From the NCBI RefSeq assembly GCF_030036535.1, contig NZ_CP080390.1, positions 1 to 64,000 on the forward strand: 64,000 nucleotides of DNA, given 5' to 3'. Each line of letters begins with the position of its first letter. The stretch's first letter is position 1. Below, piece after piece: positions 28,230 to 38,630 of the stretch. A program made the position numbers and the translations under genes. This stretch comes from Agrobacterium cucumeris. GTDB taxonomy: Bacteria > Pseudomonadota > Alphaproteobacteria > Rhizobiales > Rhizobiaceae. The notes under the pieces are model-generated. The model ran no database searches, was not told the DNA's origin, and saw only the letters and a program-made list of their open reading frames with translations.

Positions 28230-29486
28230 ATGAATGGTAGAGTTTCTCAAAAAGTGTCGGAAGAGTCCGGGCCAATGATATCGGCGTCGATCGACCCAGA
28301 CAACGTTAGTATCGCGGACTTAGATCGGTTCGGCCACGCTATTTTTAAAGAATGGCGGCCGAAGCGGCCCTTCCTCCGCAGGCAGGACGGCGTATACCTC
28401 GTACTTAGGGCGGACGATGTATTGGGCTTAAGTAGTGACCCTCGGACCCGTCAGATAGAGACGGAACTGATGCTCAATCGGGGGGTCAACGAAGGAGCGG
28501 TCTTCGACTTCGTTCGCTACAGCATGCTTTTTTCAAACAAGGAAACCCACAGCAGGCGTCGCTCTCCTTTTACTCGGACTTTCGCATTCCGGATGATTGA
28601 AAATCTACGTCCGCAAATAAGGCAATTGACGGAGATCCTTTTTCGAGATTTGAAGGAGCTTGGTTCCTTCAATTTCGTGGGGGAATATGCTTCAAAGCTC
28701 CCAGCCGTTACGATAGCCAGCCTGTTAGGCCTCCCGCCAAGCGACATTCCCTATTTTACTCAACTCGTCTATCGCGTTGCTCGCTGCCTGAGCCCTTCAT
28801 GGCGGGATGCCGACTTTCCGGACATCGAAAAATCAGCGGTCGAGTTTAAGAACTACGTGCAAGCGGTAATTGACGATCGCCGAACGGATCCGCGTGATGA
28901 CTTCCTCTCATCCTACATAAACGCAACGCGAGAAGCGGAGGATCTCTCGCCCGTCGAAGGCCTAACCCAGCTGATGCTTATCATCTTGGCTGGAACTGAC
29001 ACGACCAAAACCGGCCTCACTGCACTGACCGGACAGCTTTTGCAACATCGACAGGCATGGGACGCACTGTTGAACGATGGTACTCTCGTGGCCGCCGCCG
29101 TCGAGGAGGGACTGCGCTTTGAGCCTCCAGTCGGATCCTATCCCCGTTCAACACTGGCAGATATTGATCTTGACGGGTTCATACTACCCAAAAATAGTCT
29201 TCTCGCACTTTGCACCATGTCCGCGCTAAGAGACGAGAAACACTATGTCCACCCTCAACTTTTCGATATTCATCGCAAGCAGATGCGCTGGCATATGGTA
29301 TTTGGCACCGGTGAACATCGATGCCTTGGGGAAGCGTTGGCTCGTTTGGAATTGCAAGAAGGACTTGCTACGGTGCTTAGACATGCTCCCAATCTCTCGA
29401 TTGAAGGTGAATGGCAGGCGGTACAGGGTCATGGAGGTGTGCGCCGAATTGCGGAGATGAGAGTTGGCTTCAATCGAGAAAATTGA
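28230..29486 (+). CDS. virH: Cytochrome P450, VirH-like
   Basis: The 418-aa protein is a bacterial cytochrome P450. It has the I-helix oxygen-binding motif LAGTDTT (about residue 255), the ExxR region (EEGLRFEPPVG) and the heme-binding loop FGTGEHRCLGEAL with the Cys ligand at residue 365. In Ti plasmids VirH1/VirH2 P450s oxidise plant phenolics and are VirA/G-regulated. Position directly before virA suggests a VirH-type role. ATG 28230 lies 26 bp behind the aminotransferase stop; frames upstream of it overlap that gene. The symbol is by analogy and close orthology is not proven. Confidence 0.75.
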   Translation: MNGRVSQKVSEESGPMISASIDPDNVSIADLDRFGHAIFKEWRPKRPFLRRQDGVYLVLRADDVLGLSSDPRTRQIETELMLNRGVNEGAVFDFVRYSMLFSNKETHSRRRSPFTRTFAFRMIENLRPQIRQLTEILFRDLKELGSFNFVGEYASKLPAVTIASLLGLPPSDIPYFTQLVYRVARCLSPSWRDADFPDIEKSAVEFKNYVQAVIDDRRTDPRDDFLSSYINATREAEDLSPVEGLTQLMLIILAGTDTTKTGLTALTGQLLQHRQAWDALLNDGTLVAAAVEEGLRFEPPVGSYPRSTLADIDLDGFILPKNSLLALCTMSALRDEKHYVHPQLFDIHRKQMRWHMVFGTGEHRCLGEALARLELQEGLATVLRHAPNLSIEGEWQAVQGHGGVRRIAEMRVGFNREN

Positions 29487-29689
29487 AGCGAGTTGCTTTC
29501 TCTCGTTGGCTGATGGGAAGAAAGCGCATAGGAGTCGCCGCCAAATTCTTGTCGGACCAGCTTGGTTTGTTCGGTCGGTGTTTTTCACCGTGGATGCGGA
29601 GTAATGAGAAACTGGGTCAGACCACTGGGCTCCGTTGATTCCGCGAAATCTGCTTAGTTGGATTGGCTGTCAGAAGGAGAGGTGACCGC

Positions 29690-32245
29690 ATGATTTGGGA
29701 TCATTTATCACCTTCCCGAAGGGTTCTGCTTGATATCAAATCGTGGTCTGTATTGGTACTGGTAATTGCCTCGATATCTTTTGCGGTTCTGGCCATAGGA
29801 TCTTGGCAAGACAACGAAAGCAACGAAGCGATCCTGACAGAGCTGCAATCGATCGACGTGGATTGCGCGATGCTGCAGCGGAATGTGTTGCGTGCTCACG
29901 CCGGCCTTCTTCGGAATTACCATCCTCTTATCGTCCCTCTGGGGCGACTGCGCACGAGCGTCGCAGATTTACAGCAGCTTTTTAGGCGGGCGGGCCTCGA
30001 CGGGGCCGGTGAATTTTCTGAATTGCTGGCGCGGGTGAAGAGCTCAGTAGATGCGACCGACGCAGCCGTTGCAGCGTTCGGTACGCAAAATGTAATGTTC
30101 CAGGATTCGTTGGCGACCTTTAACCAGTCGATAGCTTCGCTTCCGAGGTCTTTGGATACGAGGGATTTGAACTCGCTAGAAGTCGCTGAGTTGGGCTATC
30201 TGATGCTCCAGTTTTCGTCTCAGCCAAATTTCGAGTTTGCACGGGAAATCAACCAACGTCTCGACCGGCTTCAGGTTTCGGCGAACGGGGATAAGGCAGG
30301 CGTCAAGGAGATCGTTCGCAGTGGGAGGATTATCCTGACTCTACTGCCGCGATTGAAAGACACCGTTGGAGTGATCCAAACTTCTGAAACCATCGACAAC
30401 ACGAAGAAGTTGCAGCGAGCATACCTTGAAGCTTATAGCTTGGCCAGCGCGGGTGAACAGCGGGTACGGGTCTTCCTCGGCGCAGTTTCGGTTTTCTTTT
30501 GCTTTTGCATAATTTCCCTAGTCCATAGGTTACATCTGCGAACCAAGGTGTTGACGAGACGACTGGACTTCGAAGAAGTGATCAAAAAGATTGGGCTTTG
30601 CTTCGAAGATGCTTCAGAAGCAAAACCGTCGTTGGAATCCTCAACGAATGCCGCGTTGGGAATTATCCAATTATTCTTTGAAGCTCATCAATGCGCGCTG
30701 GGACTGGTCAACATCAATGAGAATGACGTTGGCGTCACCTTTTTTGGAAGCACTCCTGCGCCAGAGTGGAACGAACAACGGGTGCGCGAAATTGTTTCCA
30801 CGGTAGGGGCCGAGGACGGCGGGCGGATTTTCCGAGCCTATCCTCAACGAAAAGCGAGCTGCTTCGGTGAGGACTCTCCATTTCTGTGGGTGCTGCTTGC
30901 GTTCAAGGTATCCGATCGAATAGTCGCTGTCTTTGGCCTGGGATTTGATCGAGAGCATCTACAGACGCCGACCGCACGTGAAATGCAGCTGATGGAACTA
31001 GCGGCTGCATGTGTTAGCCACTATGCGGTCATTCGGCGCAAGCAGTCCCAGCGAGATATTCTGGAACGTCGTTTGAAACATGCGGAACGGCTTGAAGCAG
31101 TTGGTACGCTTGCCGGCGGCATTGCGCATGAATTTAACAACATTTTGGGTGCAGTTCTGGGTTACGCGGAAATGGCACACAACGTTCTGCGCCGTCGTAC
31201 TCATGCTCGAGACTACATCGATCACATCATTTCTGAAGGCAATCGAGCGCGGTTGATTGTCAACCAGATCCTTGCCCTTAGTCGAAAGCGGGATCGAACA
31301 ACAAAACCATTCGATCTTTCGGAGTTAGTGACCGTGATCGCGCCGTCGTTACGTGTTGCGTTGCCTCCGGGCGTCGAGCTCGATTTCAAATATCAGAGCG
31401 CTCCAATGGTTATCGAAGGAAACTCACTTGAGGTCGAGCAAATACTGATGAATTTGTGCAAAAACTCTGCTGAAGCATGCCGAGAGTTAGGGCGTGTGGA
31501 GGTCAGCGTTAGGAGGTCTGTCGTACGGAAACACAAGGTTCTTACAAACGGTACTATTCCCACCGGCGAGTATATCCTTCTTTCAGTTGAGGATAACGGC
31601 GCAGGCATAACAGAGGCGGTATTATCGCACATTTTCGAGCCTTTTTTTACTACCCGCGCCCGCAGCGGTGGCACGGGCCTGGGATTATCCACGGTTCACG
31701 GTCACGTTAGCGCGATGGCTGGTTACATCGACGTGGTATCAACTGTCGGCAGAGGTACGCGCTTCGACGTCTACTTGCCACCTTCGTCGAAGCAGCCGGT
31801 AAATTCAGAGAGTTTTTTTGACCCTGGAAGAATCCCGCTTGGGAACGGCGAGATTGTCGCGGTGGTCGAACCCGACTTAGCCACGCTGGAAATGTACGAG
31901 GAAAAGATCGCGGCGCTGGGCTATGAGCCAGTCGGCTTTAACACGTTGGATGGTTTAATCGACTGGGTGTTGGAAGGAAAAGAACCTGATCTTGTTCTAA
32001 TTGATCAACCGTCTTTGCTGGATGGAGACGGTGCAGGGTCCTTAATCTCAAAGCTGGCAAAAGCGCCCATCATCATTATTGGCGAAAACCAGAAAAATGT
32101 TCCCCTTTCTGCGGATCGCGAGGGATCTGCCCGTTTTTTGGAAAAGCCGATTTCAGCAAAGACTCTCGCCTATGTCGTTCGTGCGAATATCAGAACTGAA
32201 CGAATGGTCGGCTCGAATAGCAGCGGAATCGTGATTGCGTCATAA
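29690..32245 (+). CDS. virA: VirA, membrane sensor kinase for plant phenolics
   Basis: VirA senses phenolics (with sugars and acid pH) and phosphorylates VirG. The 851-aa protein has TM1 at about residues 19-39 ([19 protein letters not shown]), a periplasmic domain, and TM2 near 270-287 ([19 protein letters not shown]). A linker/GAF-like domain follows. The histidine kinase part has phospho-acceptor His480 in [16 protein letters not shown], then [14 protein letters not shown] (N box), VEDNGAGI and [14 protein letters not shown]-terminal receiver-like domain with [14 protein letters not shown] completes it. This domain order and length match Ti-plasmid VirA (829 aa). GAAGGAGAGG precedes ATG 29690. 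Confidence 0.95.
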   Translation: MIWDHLSPSRRVLLDIKSWSVLVLVIASISFAVLAIGSWQDNESNEAILTELQSIDVDCAMLQRNVLRAHAGLLRNYHPLIVPLGRLRTSVADLQQLFRRAGLDGAGEFSELLARVKSSVDATDAAVAAFGTQNVMFQDSLATFNQSIASLPRSLDTRDLNSLEVAELGYLMLQFSSQPNFEFAREINQRLDRLQVSANGDKAGVKEIVRSGRIILTLLPRLKDTVGVIQTSETIDNTKKLQRAYLEAYSLASAGEQRVRVFLGAVSVFFCFCIISLVHRLHLRTKVLTRRLDFEEVIKKIGLCFEDASEAKPSLESSTNAALGIIQLFFEAHQCALGLVNINENDVGVTFFGSTPAPEWNEQRVREIVSTVGAEDGGRIFRAYPQRKASCFGEDSPFLWVLLAFKVSDRIVAVFGLGFDREHLQTPTAREMQLMELAAACVSHYAVIRRKQSQRDILERRLKHAERLEAVGTLAGGIAHEFNNILGAVLGYAEMAHNVLRRRTHARDYIDHIISEGNRARLIVNQILALSRKRDRTTKPFDLSELVTVIAPSLRVALPPGVELDFKYQSAPMVIEGNSLEVEQILMNLCKNSAEACRELGRVEVSVRRSVVRKHKVLTNGTIPTGEYILLSVEDNGAGITEAVLSHIFEPFFTTRARSGGTGLGLSTVHGHVSAMAGYIDVVSTVGRGTRFDVYLPPSSKQPVNSESFFDPGRIPLGNGEIVAVVEPDLATLEMYEEKIAALGYEPVGFNTLDGLIDWVLEGKEPDLVLIDQPSLLDGDGAGSLISKLAKAPIIIIGENQKNVPLSADREGSARFLEKPISAKTLAYVVRANIRTERMVGSNSSGIVIAS

Positions 32246-32317
32246 ACCGATACGCCCTCTGAACAGAAGCCGGCCGCACAACGCGATTGCTTATTAATTT
32301 AATCCCCAGTCGCGGAA

Positions 32318-32560
32318 TCAGCCGGTCAGTCCCGACATCCGCAACAACGCAACTCCGGTTGCGGCTGCAATCACCGCCAGTGATATACAGGCAAAAAACC
32401 GGTAAACCTGCTCTTTTGATGTTAAGAGGAGATGGATCGAAGCGATCATCAGAAGGAAAATCGTCGCAAGTGCGCCATACGCCCAATACTCGTTCGAATA
32501 AAGCCATGTTCCCAAAGCCAACAGACCGCAAACAAAAAAAACGAGTTCGAGCTTTTGCAA
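32318..32560 (-). CDS. Small membrane protein between virA and virB
   Basis: The 80-aa frame has three hydrophobic segments: LVFFVCGLLALGTWLYSNEY, GALATIFLLMIASIHLLLT and FFACISLAVIAAATGVALLR. It starts at TTG 32560, eight bases behind GAGG, so translation is plausible. It is antiparallel to the vir genes. No family is recognised. It could be a real inner-membrane protein or a leftover. Confidence 0.4.
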   Translation of the reverse strand: MQKLELVFFVCGLLALGTWLYSNEYWAYGALATIFLLMIASIHLLLTSKEQVYRFFACISLAVIAAATGVALLRMSGLTG

Positions 32561-33016
32561 GACAACACCTCAAAAAGATCTCGTTGTGATCCTAGGACAT
32601 CGGTCTCGCAGGTCAATACTGCGATCGCGTTTCATGCAACGGACTTGATGTATCTGCCGCGCGGCACTAGGAGACGTGAGGAACGGCCCCCTGTCTAGGG
32701 TGCAGTCGGTGCCGATCTCCGCTTCGGGGGCGCTTTGCGAAATCTCCTGCGGCTGCACCATCCTCCGCGCCAGCCTGCGAAAATTTTCGAAAACCGCCGC
32801 TATGGTGAATTCGCTCTCATGGCCTAGGGATCACCGCTTGGGCCGCCGATTCCCTCGATTCAAGAAATCAAACGGCTTCGCTTCGATGCTTCAAATGAAA
32901 CCGAGAGGTAAGATAATAAAATCAGAAAGTAACAGACACCTCCCATAGTCGCGACTGTTAGCGATCGAGTCATTTCATGCTGACCAAGATCATTGCGATA
33001 CAGTGGGGAATAAACA
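32561..33016. other. virB promoter region and upstream gap
   Basis: No gene is convincing between the small membrane protein and virB1. The stretch contains the vir box at 32890-32901, and the virB transcription start should lie between it and 33016. Confidence 0.5.
32890..32901 (+). promoter_or_regulatory. vir box upstream of virB
   Basis: TTCAAATGAAAC matches the VirG-binding consensus TNCAATTGAAAY at all but one position. It lies 116 bp before the virB1 start codon, a usual distance for Ti-plasmid virB promoters. Confidence 0.7.
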
Positions 33017-33739
33017 ATGCGGAAGACGGCAGGATCTTTCGGGATCATTTTTCTGATGGTCCAGCCAAGCAAAGCTGCGCCGCTCTCGTTCGCTGAATTT
33101 AACCAACTCGCTCGCGAATGCGCACCTTCAGTCGCTCCATCGACGCTTGGAGCGATTGCGAAGGTTGAAAGTCAGTTTGATCCGCTCGTGCTGCATGACA
33201 ATACCACCGGCGAAACTTTACATGGCAAGAATCCGGCGGATGCTACGCAAAGCGTAAACAATCGCGTCGCAGCAGGGCATTCAGTCGATGTAGGCCTAAT
33301 GCAAGTGAACTCGAAAAATTTCGCGAACTTGGGCTTGACTGCCGGCAATGCAATCAACCCTTGCGTGTCCCTGTCGGCGGCGGCGGACCTGCTCGTACGG
33401 CATTATAGTGGCGGCGACACGGTAGAGTCAGAACAACTTGCCATCCGGCGAGCAATTTCGGCTTACAATACCGGCAACCCGACACGCGGCTTCGCGAACG
33501 GCTATGTGCGGAGGGTCGAAGTGGCGGCTCAGCTACTCGTCCCCCCGCTGGCTCAGTCGGGGAAAAAAGGCGACCGTGATGAGCGGAGTCCAGAAGAACC
33601 CTGGAACGTCTGGGGTTCATACGACCGCTCCCACTCAGCAGTCGGTTCGTCCGCGCCGCCAGAGGCGCAGCAGCCGAATGAGCGCAAATCCCCCGAACAA
33701 GATCAAGTTTTCGAACCGAATGATGGAGATGCACCATAA
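33017..33739 (+). CDS. virB1: VirB1, lytic transglycosylase of the type IV secretion system
   Basis: VirB1 opens the peptidoglycan for assembly of the VirB channel. The 240-aa protein has a signal peptide ending near AKAAP-like PSKAAPLS (about residue 20) and an SLT/goose-lysozyme-like domain with catalytic Glu in GAIAKVESQFDPLVLHDNTT. GLMQVNSKNF and AISAYNTGNPTRGFANGYVR follow. The C-terminal ~70 residues correspond to the processed VirB1* tail. The stop overlaps the virB2 start. Length equals that of the Agrobacterium protein. Confidence 0.97.
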   Translation: MRKTAGSFGIIFLMVQPSKAAPLSFAEFNQLARECAPSVAPSTLGAIAKVESQFDPLVLHDNTTGETLHGKNPADATQSVNNRVAAGHSVDVGLMQVNSKNFANLGLTAGNAINPCVSLSAAADLLVRHYSGGDTVESEQLAIRRAISAYNTGNPTRGFANGYVRRVEVAAQLLVPPLAQSGKKGDRDERSPEEPWNVWGSYDRSHSAVGSSAPPEAQQPNERKSPEQDQVFEPNDGDAP

Positions 33740-34104
33740 TGGCATGGCTTGAAGGATACCGCGCACCGTCGAAATTCCGTGGCCTCTGGCACAGAGCTGT
33801 GCGCCTGCTGGCTCCGCACGTGCCGAGCGTCACCGGCGCGATCGGCTGGAGCTTGTTTTTCTGCGAGCCAGCTGCCGCGCAGGCCGCTGGGGGCACTGAC
33901 CCCGCCACCATGGTCAACAATATCTGCACGTTTATTCTCGGTCCGTTTGGTCAATCGCTCGCCGTTCTTGGTATCGTAGCCATCGGGGTATCGTGGATGT
34001 TCGGCCGAGCTTCCCTTGGTCTGGTAGCAGGTGTTGTTGGCGGGATCGTTATCATGTTTGGAGCCAGCTTTCTCGGCCAAACACTGACAGGGGGCGGGGG
34101 ATGA
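33739..34104 (+). CDS. virB2: VirB2, T-pilus major pilin precursor
   Basis: VirB2 is the cyclic pilin. The 121-aa precursor has the typical long leader ending at AAAQAAGGTDPATMVNNICT (about residues 46-65), with cleavage expected after AAAQ. Two hydrophobic segments follow (ILGPFGQSLAVLGIVAIGVS and LVAGVVGGIVIMFGASFLG). The C-terminal GGGG end differs from the usual processed end of Ti VirB2. It is the second gene of the virB operon. Confidence 0.97.
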   Translation: MAWLEGYRAPSKFRGLWHRAVRLLAPHVPSVTGAIGWSLFFCEPAAAQAAGGTDPATMVNNICTFILGPFGQSLAVLGIVAIGVSWMFGRASLGLVAGVVGGIVIMFGASFLGQTLTGGGG

Positions 34105-34427
34105 ATGCCGATCTTGAAGAAGCCACACTCTACTTGGCGGCAACGAGACCTGCATTGTTCTTTGGGGTACCGCTGACGCTTGCTGGAGTTTTCATGATGT
34201 TGGCGGGGTTTCTCATCGTTGTTGTGCAGAACCCCCTCTATGAAATTGTTCTCTTGCCGCTGTGGCTTGGAGCGCGGCTCATCGTAGAGCGGGACTATAA
34301 CGCGGCAAGCGTGGTCTTGCTGTTTCTCCAGACGGCAGGGAGAAGCGTTGACGGCCATGCGTGGGGCGGCGCGAGCGTCAGTCCCAACCCCATCAGAGTG
34401 GCGTCGCGAGGAAGAGGAATGACGTAA
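34101..34427 (+). CDS. virB3: VirB3, inner-membrane T4SS component
   Basis: VirB3 is a short membrane protein that associates with VirB4. The 108-aa product starts MNADLEEATLYLAATRPALF at ATG 34101, overlapping virB2 by 4 bp. It has hydrophobic segments around residues 18-45. The product ends at 34427, where TAATG joins it to virB4. Confidence 0.95.
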   Translation: MNADLEEATLYLAATRPALFFGVPLTLAGVFMMLAGFLIVVVQNPLYEIVLLPLWLGARLIVERDYNAASVVLLFLQTAGRSVDGHAWGGASVSPNPIRVASRGRGMT

Positions 34428-36796
34428 TGTTCGGAGCAAGCGGACGGACCGAGAGATCTGGGGAAATCTACCTGCCTTACGTAGGGCACCTCAGCGACCA
34501 TGTCGTTCTTCTAGAGGACGGTTCCATCTTGACCATGGCGCATATCAGTGGCCTTCCCTTCGAACTGGAGGAAGTAGAGGTCCGAAATGCGCGCTGCCGT
34601 GCCTTTAACACGCTCTTTCGCAATATTGCCGATGATAACGTCTCAGTATATGCCCATCTCGTCCGTCACAACGATGTGCCAGTACCGCCGGTACGCCATT
34701 TTCGCAGCACCTTCGCGTCAAGCCTAAGCGAAACGTTCGAGCGGCGTGTTCTGTCTGGTAAACTGTTTCGAAACGACCACTTCCTCACGCTCATTGTCTC
34801 TCCTCGCACCGCTCTCGGTAAAGTGGGAAGCAGATTCACCAGGCGCTATGGGAAGAACCCAGGCGATCTTGCGCATCAGATCCGACATCTGGAGGATCTT
34901 TGGAACGTTGTCGCTGGCGCGCTTGATGGGTATGGACTTCGTCGACTTGGCATCCGAGAAAAAAATCAGGTGCTTTTCACGGAAATTGGTGAAGCCCTTC
35001 GCCTGATAATGACTTGTCGTTTTTTACCGGTGCCGGTCGTTAGCGGATCCCTCGGCGCCTCAGTTTATACCGACCGGGTCATCTGCGGCAAGCGTGCCCT
35101 CGAGATTAGAGCGCCGAAAGATCGTTACGTTGGATCTATCTTTTCATTCCGCGAGTACCCGGCAAAGACGCGGCCCGGAATGCTTAACACACTCCTGTCA
35201 TCAAGTTTTCCGCTCGTTTTGAGCCAGAGTTTCTCTTTCCTCACACGTGCACAGGCTCACGCCAAGCTCAGCCTCAAATCGAACCAGATGACTAGCTCCG
35301 GTGACAAGGCGGTCACCCAGATCGGTGAACTCGCCCAAGCAGAAGATTCATTGGCCAGTAGCGAATTCGTCATGGGTTCGCATCATCTCAGCCTTTGTGT
35401 CTATGGCGATGATCTCGATACCCTTGCCGACTATGGTGCGCGAGCCCGCACGAGCTTGTCGGACGCGGGCGCGGTTATCGTGCAGGAAAGCATTGGAATG
35501 GAGGCTGCATACTGGTCTCAGCTTCCAGGAAACCACAGATGGCGTACCCGTCCCGGAGCGATCACTTCACGCAACTTTGCCGGCTTGGTTTCATTCGAGA
35601 ACTTCCCTATCGGAAGGAAGTCGGGCCATTGGGGAGGTGCGGTTGCTCGTTTCCGTACAAACGGCGGGACGCCCTTCGATTATATTCCGCACGAAAACGA
35701 CGTGGGCATGACCGCGATCTTCGGGCCGATTGGCAGGGGAAAAACGACACTTATGACCTTCATCCTGGCGATGCTTGAGCAGAGCGTGGTTGACCGCAGC
35801 GGGACGATCGTTTTTTTCGATAAGGATCGTGGCGGTGAACTGCTTGTGCGCGCCACCGGGGGCACGTACCTCACGTTACGACGAGGTGTCCCAAGCGGCC
35901 TTGCACCTTTGCGCGGCCTAGAGGATACGGCAGCGGCGCGGGACTTTCTCCGCGAGTGGATCGTGGCGCTGATTGAAAGCGACGGCAGGGGGGGAATTTC
36001 GCCGGAGGAAAATCGCCGCTTAGAGCGCGGTATCCAACGGCAACTTTCGTTTGAGCCTAACATGAGATCCCTTGCGGGCTTAAGGGAGTTCTTATTGCAC
36101 GGGCCCTCCGAAGGTGCGGGAGCTAGATTGCAGCGGTGGTGCCGAGGCAACGCTCTTGGCTGGGCGTTTGACGGCGAATCGGACGAAGTGAAGTTAGATC
36201 CTTCGATTACGGGCTTCGATATGACCCATCTCCTCGAATATGAGGAGGTATGCGCGCCGGCCGCAGCATACCTTTTGCATCGAATAGGAGCGATGGTAGA
36301 TGGCCGACGCTTCGTCATGAGCTGCGATGAGTTTCGTTCCTACCTGCTTAATCAGAAATTCGCAGCAGTCGTCGACAAGTTCCTGCTGACCGTCCGGAAG
36401 AACAACGGAATGTTAGTTCTTGCGACGCAGCAACCCGAGCACGTACTTGATTCACCATTGGGCGCAAGCCTCGTAGCACAATGTATGACCAAAATCTTCT
36501 ACCCATCACCCACTGCAGACCGCTCTGCTTACATAGACGGGTTGAAGTGCACCGAGCGAGAATTTCAGGCTATTCGCGAGGAGATGGCGATTGGCAGCCG
36601 CAAATTTCTGCTGAAGCGCGAGAGCGGAAGTGTTGTGTGCGAATTCGATCTGCGCGACATGCCGGAATACGTCGCCGTACTATCCGGGCGTGCCAATACG
36701 GTGCGTTTTGCCCAGCAGTTGCGCGAGACGCATGGAGAGGAACCCTCTGCCTGGCTGGAAAAATTCATGACGCGCTACCATGAGGCACAGGATTGA
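34427..36796 (+). CDS. virB4: VirB4, energising ATPase of the T4SS
   Basis: The 789-aa ATPase has a long N-terminal domain and Walker A GPIGRGKTTLMTF from residue 433. Walker B (RRFVMSCDEFRSYL-like, VDGRRFVMSCDEF) and the ATQQPE motif (VLATQQPEHVLDSPLGASLV) follow. It powers pilus assembly and substrate transfer at the inner membrane. ATG 34427 gives the exact family length; the open frame upstream overlaps virB3. Confidence 0.97.
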   Translation: MFGASGRTERSGEIYLPYVGHLSDHVVLLEDGSILTMAHISGLPFELEEVEVRNARCRAFNTLFRNIADDNVSVYAHLVRHNDVPVPPVRHFRSTFASSLSETFERRVLSGKLFRNDHFLTLIVSPRTALGKVGSRFTRRYGKNPGDLAHQIRHLEDLWNVVAGALDGYGLRRLGIREKNQVLFTEIGEALRLIMTCRFLPVPVVSGSLGASVYTDRVICGKRALEIRAPKDRYVGSIFSFREYPAKTRPGMLNTLLSSSFPLVLSQSFSFLTRAQAHAKLSLKSNQMTSSGDKAVTQIGELAQAEDSLASSEFVMGSHHLSLCVYGDDLDTLADYGARARTSLSDAGAVIVQESIGMEAAYWSQLPGNHRWRTRPGAITSRNFAGLVSFENFPIGRKSGHWGGAVARFRTNGGTPFDYIPHENDVGMTAIFGPIGRGKTTLMTFILAMLEQSVVDRSGTIVFFDKDRGGELLVRATGGTYLTLRRGVPSGLAPLRGLEDTAAARDFLREWIVALIESDGRGGISPEENRRLERGIQRQLSFEPNMRSLAGLREFLLHGPSEGAGARLQRWCRGNALGWAFDGESDEVKLDPSITGFDMTHLLEYEEVCAPAAAYLLHRIGAMVDGRRFVMSCDEFRSYLLNQKFAAVVDKFLLTVRKNNGMLVLATQQPEHVLDSPLGASLVAQCMTKIFYPSPTADRSAYIDGLKCTEREFQAIREEMAIGSRKFLLKRESGSVVCEFDLRDMPEYVAVLSGRANTVRFAQQLRETHGEEPSAWLEKFMTRYHEAQD

Positions 36797-36812
36797 TCTG
36801 GAGTTCGAAGTC

Positions 36813-37481
36813 ATGAATATTACGAAGCTCGTAATAAACGCACTTTTCATATGCCTTGTTCTGTCGGGGACTGCCAAGGCGCAGTTTGTTGTCAGCGACC
36901 CTGCAACGGAGGCCGAAACGCTGACGACAGCGATCAATACTGCGGCGAACCTCGAGCAATTGATCACGATGGTGACAATGTTGACCTCGCCCTTTGGCGT
37001 CACCGGCATGTTATCAGCGATCGACCAGAAAAACCAATATCCCTCTGCCGGCCAACTCGACAAGGAAATGTTTTCGCCGCAGATGCCTGCTTCGACAACT
37101 GCGCGTGCAATTACCTTAGATGCCGATCGCGCAGTCGTGGGCGACGACGCTGAAGGAAATCTTTTGCGACAGCAGATTGCAGGCGCCGCAAATGCTGCCG
37201 GTGTCGCGGCTGACAATCTGGATGCAATGGACAAGCGCCTTGCGGCAAATTCTGAGACATCGGGCCAGCTCTCCCGCTCACGCAATATCATGCAGGCCAC
37301 CGTCACCAACGGTTTGCTTCTCAAACAGATCCATGACGCAATTATTCAAAACATTCAGGCGACCAGCCTGTTGACGATGACCACCGCACAGGCGGGGCTG
37401 CACGAGGCGGAGGAGGCGGCGACCCAACGAAAGGAACATCAGGCAACTGCGCTTATATTTGGCGCCGCTCAACTGCACTGA
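36813..37481 (+). CDS. virB5: VirB5, minor pilin/adhesin
   Basis: VirB5 is the pilus-tip component. The 222-aa precursor has a cleavable signal peptide (MNITKLVINALFICLVLSGT, cleavage after AKA near residue 23) and the alpha-helical VirB5 body: VTMLTSPFGVTGMLSAIDQK, LLRQQIAGAANAAGVAADNL. ATG 36813 lies 16 bp behind virB4. Length is close to the 220 aa of the Ti protein. Confidence 0.95.
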   Translation: MNITKLVINALFICLVLSGTAKAQFVVSDPATEAETLTTAINTAANLEQLITMVTMLTSPFGVTGMLSAIDQKNQYPSAGQLDKEMFSPQMPASTTARAITLDADRAVVGDDAEGNLLRQQIAGAANAAGVAADNLDAMDKRLAANSETSGQLSRSRNIMQATVTNGLLLKQIHDAIIQNIQATSLLTMTTAQAGLHEAEEAATQRKEHQATALIFGAAQLH

Positions 37482-37547
37482 TCCGCTACTGTTCATTCAG
37501 GGCCCTCTTTCTCCGTAGAAAATCGAAGCTAAATCCAGGTAAGGGCA

Positions 37548-38435
37548 ATGAATTTTAGCATTCCTGCGCCTTTTACGGCGATACATACGATATTCGACCT
37601 CGCCTTCACCGTCGGGCTGGACACGTTGCTTGGGGACATTCAACGGGCAGTCAGCGCTCCTCTCGTGGCCTGCGTGACGCTATGGATCATTGTCCAGGGC
37701 ATCCTCGTAATGCGTGGGGAAATGGACGCACGGGGCGGAATCACCCGGGTAATCATGGTATCGGTAGTTGTTGCTCTTATCGTTGAGCAGGCGGAATATC
37801 ATGATTACGTTGTCTCGGTTTTCGAGGATACGATTCCGAATTTCATTCAACAGTTCGGTATCAGTGGGCTTCCTTTGCAGACGATTCCTGCTCAGCTCGA
37901 CACGATGTTTTCACTCACGCAAGTAGCCTTTCAGAAGATTGCTTCTGAAATTGGGCCGATGAACGATCAAGACATCCTCGCCTTTCAAGGCGCACAATGG
38001 ATTTTCTATGGAACGCTTTGGACTGCGTTTGGAATCTACGATGCCGTCGGAATCCTCACCAAGGTGCTATTGGCGATCGGTCCATTGATGCTCGTTGGCT
38101 ATCTCTTCGATCGCACTAGAGACATGGCCGCGAAATGGATCGGCCAGCTCGTCACTTATGGCATACTTCTGCTTCTTCTAAACATAGTGGCAACTATCGT
38201 GGTTCTGACGGAAGCGACGGCACTCGTGCTAATGCTCGGGGTTATCACTTCTGCTGGCACAACGGCGGCCAAGATAATAGGCCTCTATGAACTCGACATG
38301 TTCTTTCTGACCGGCGACGCCTTGATCGTCGCTCTTCCGGCAATCGCCGGGAATATTGGAGGGAGCTATTGGAGCGGTGCGACGCAAACGGCCGGTAGCT
38401 TAAATCGCCATTTCGCCCGGACAATCCGCCGTTAG
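37548..38435 (+). CDS. virB6: VirB6, polytopic channel protein
   Basis: VirB6 forms part of the translocation path in the inner membrane. The 295-aa protein has several hydrophobic segments (VACVTLWIIVQGILVM, VIMVSVVVALIVEQA, LLAIGPLMLVGYLF, ILLLLLNIVATIVVLTEATA). A central periplasmic-type loop carries the substrate-contact region. AAGGG precedes ATG 37548. Length matches the Ti VirB6. Confidence 0.97.
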   Translation: MNFSIPAPFTAIHTIFDLAFTVGLDTLLGDIQRAVSAPLVACVTLWIIVQGILVMRGEMDARGGITRVIMVSVVVALIVEQAEYHDYVVSVFEDTIPNFIQQFGISGLPLQTIPAQLDTMFSLTQVAFQKIASEIGPMNDQDILAFQGAQWIFYGTLWTAFGIYDAVGILTKVLLAIGPLMLVGYLFDRTRDMAAKWIGQLVTYGILLLLLNIVATIVVLTEATALVLMLGVITSAGTTAAKIIGLYELDMFFLTGDALIVALPAIAGNIGGSYWSGATQTAGSLNRHFARTIRR

Positions 38436-38462
38436 TCCCAGCTTCACAAATGGAGGATTTCC

Positions 38463-38630
38463 TTGAAGTACTTTCTATTGTTTTTGATCATCGGCTTGGC
38501 GTCTTGTCAGACAAGCGATCAGTTGGCGACTTGTAAGGGGCCTATTTTTCCGCTGAACGTCGGGCGATGGCAGCCTGCTCAGTCGGACCTTCAGCCTACC
38601 AACGCAGGAGAGGCTAATGAACGGCTCTGA
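38463..38630 (+). CDS. virB7: VirB7, outer-membrane lipoprotein
   Basis: TTG 38463, after GGAGG, encodes a 55-aa lipoprotein precursor: MKYFLLFLIIGLASC with lipobox LASC and lipidated Cys15. A second cysteine follows in LATCKGPIFPLNVGRWQP (Cys24), which in Agrobacterium forms the disulfide with VirB9. The stop overlaps the beginning of virB8 by 14 bp. It is easy to miss because it is short and starts with TTG. Confidence 0.9.
   Translation: MKYFLLFLIIGLASCQTSDQLATCKGPIFPLNVGRWQPAQSDLQPTNAGEANERL

Noticed and set aside
29467..29489. Perfect GCTTCAAT...ATTGAAGC inverted repeat at the P450 stop codon
   Set aside because: It could be a weak terminator or half vir boxes for virA, but it has no T-run and does not match the vir-box consensus; chance cannot be excluded.
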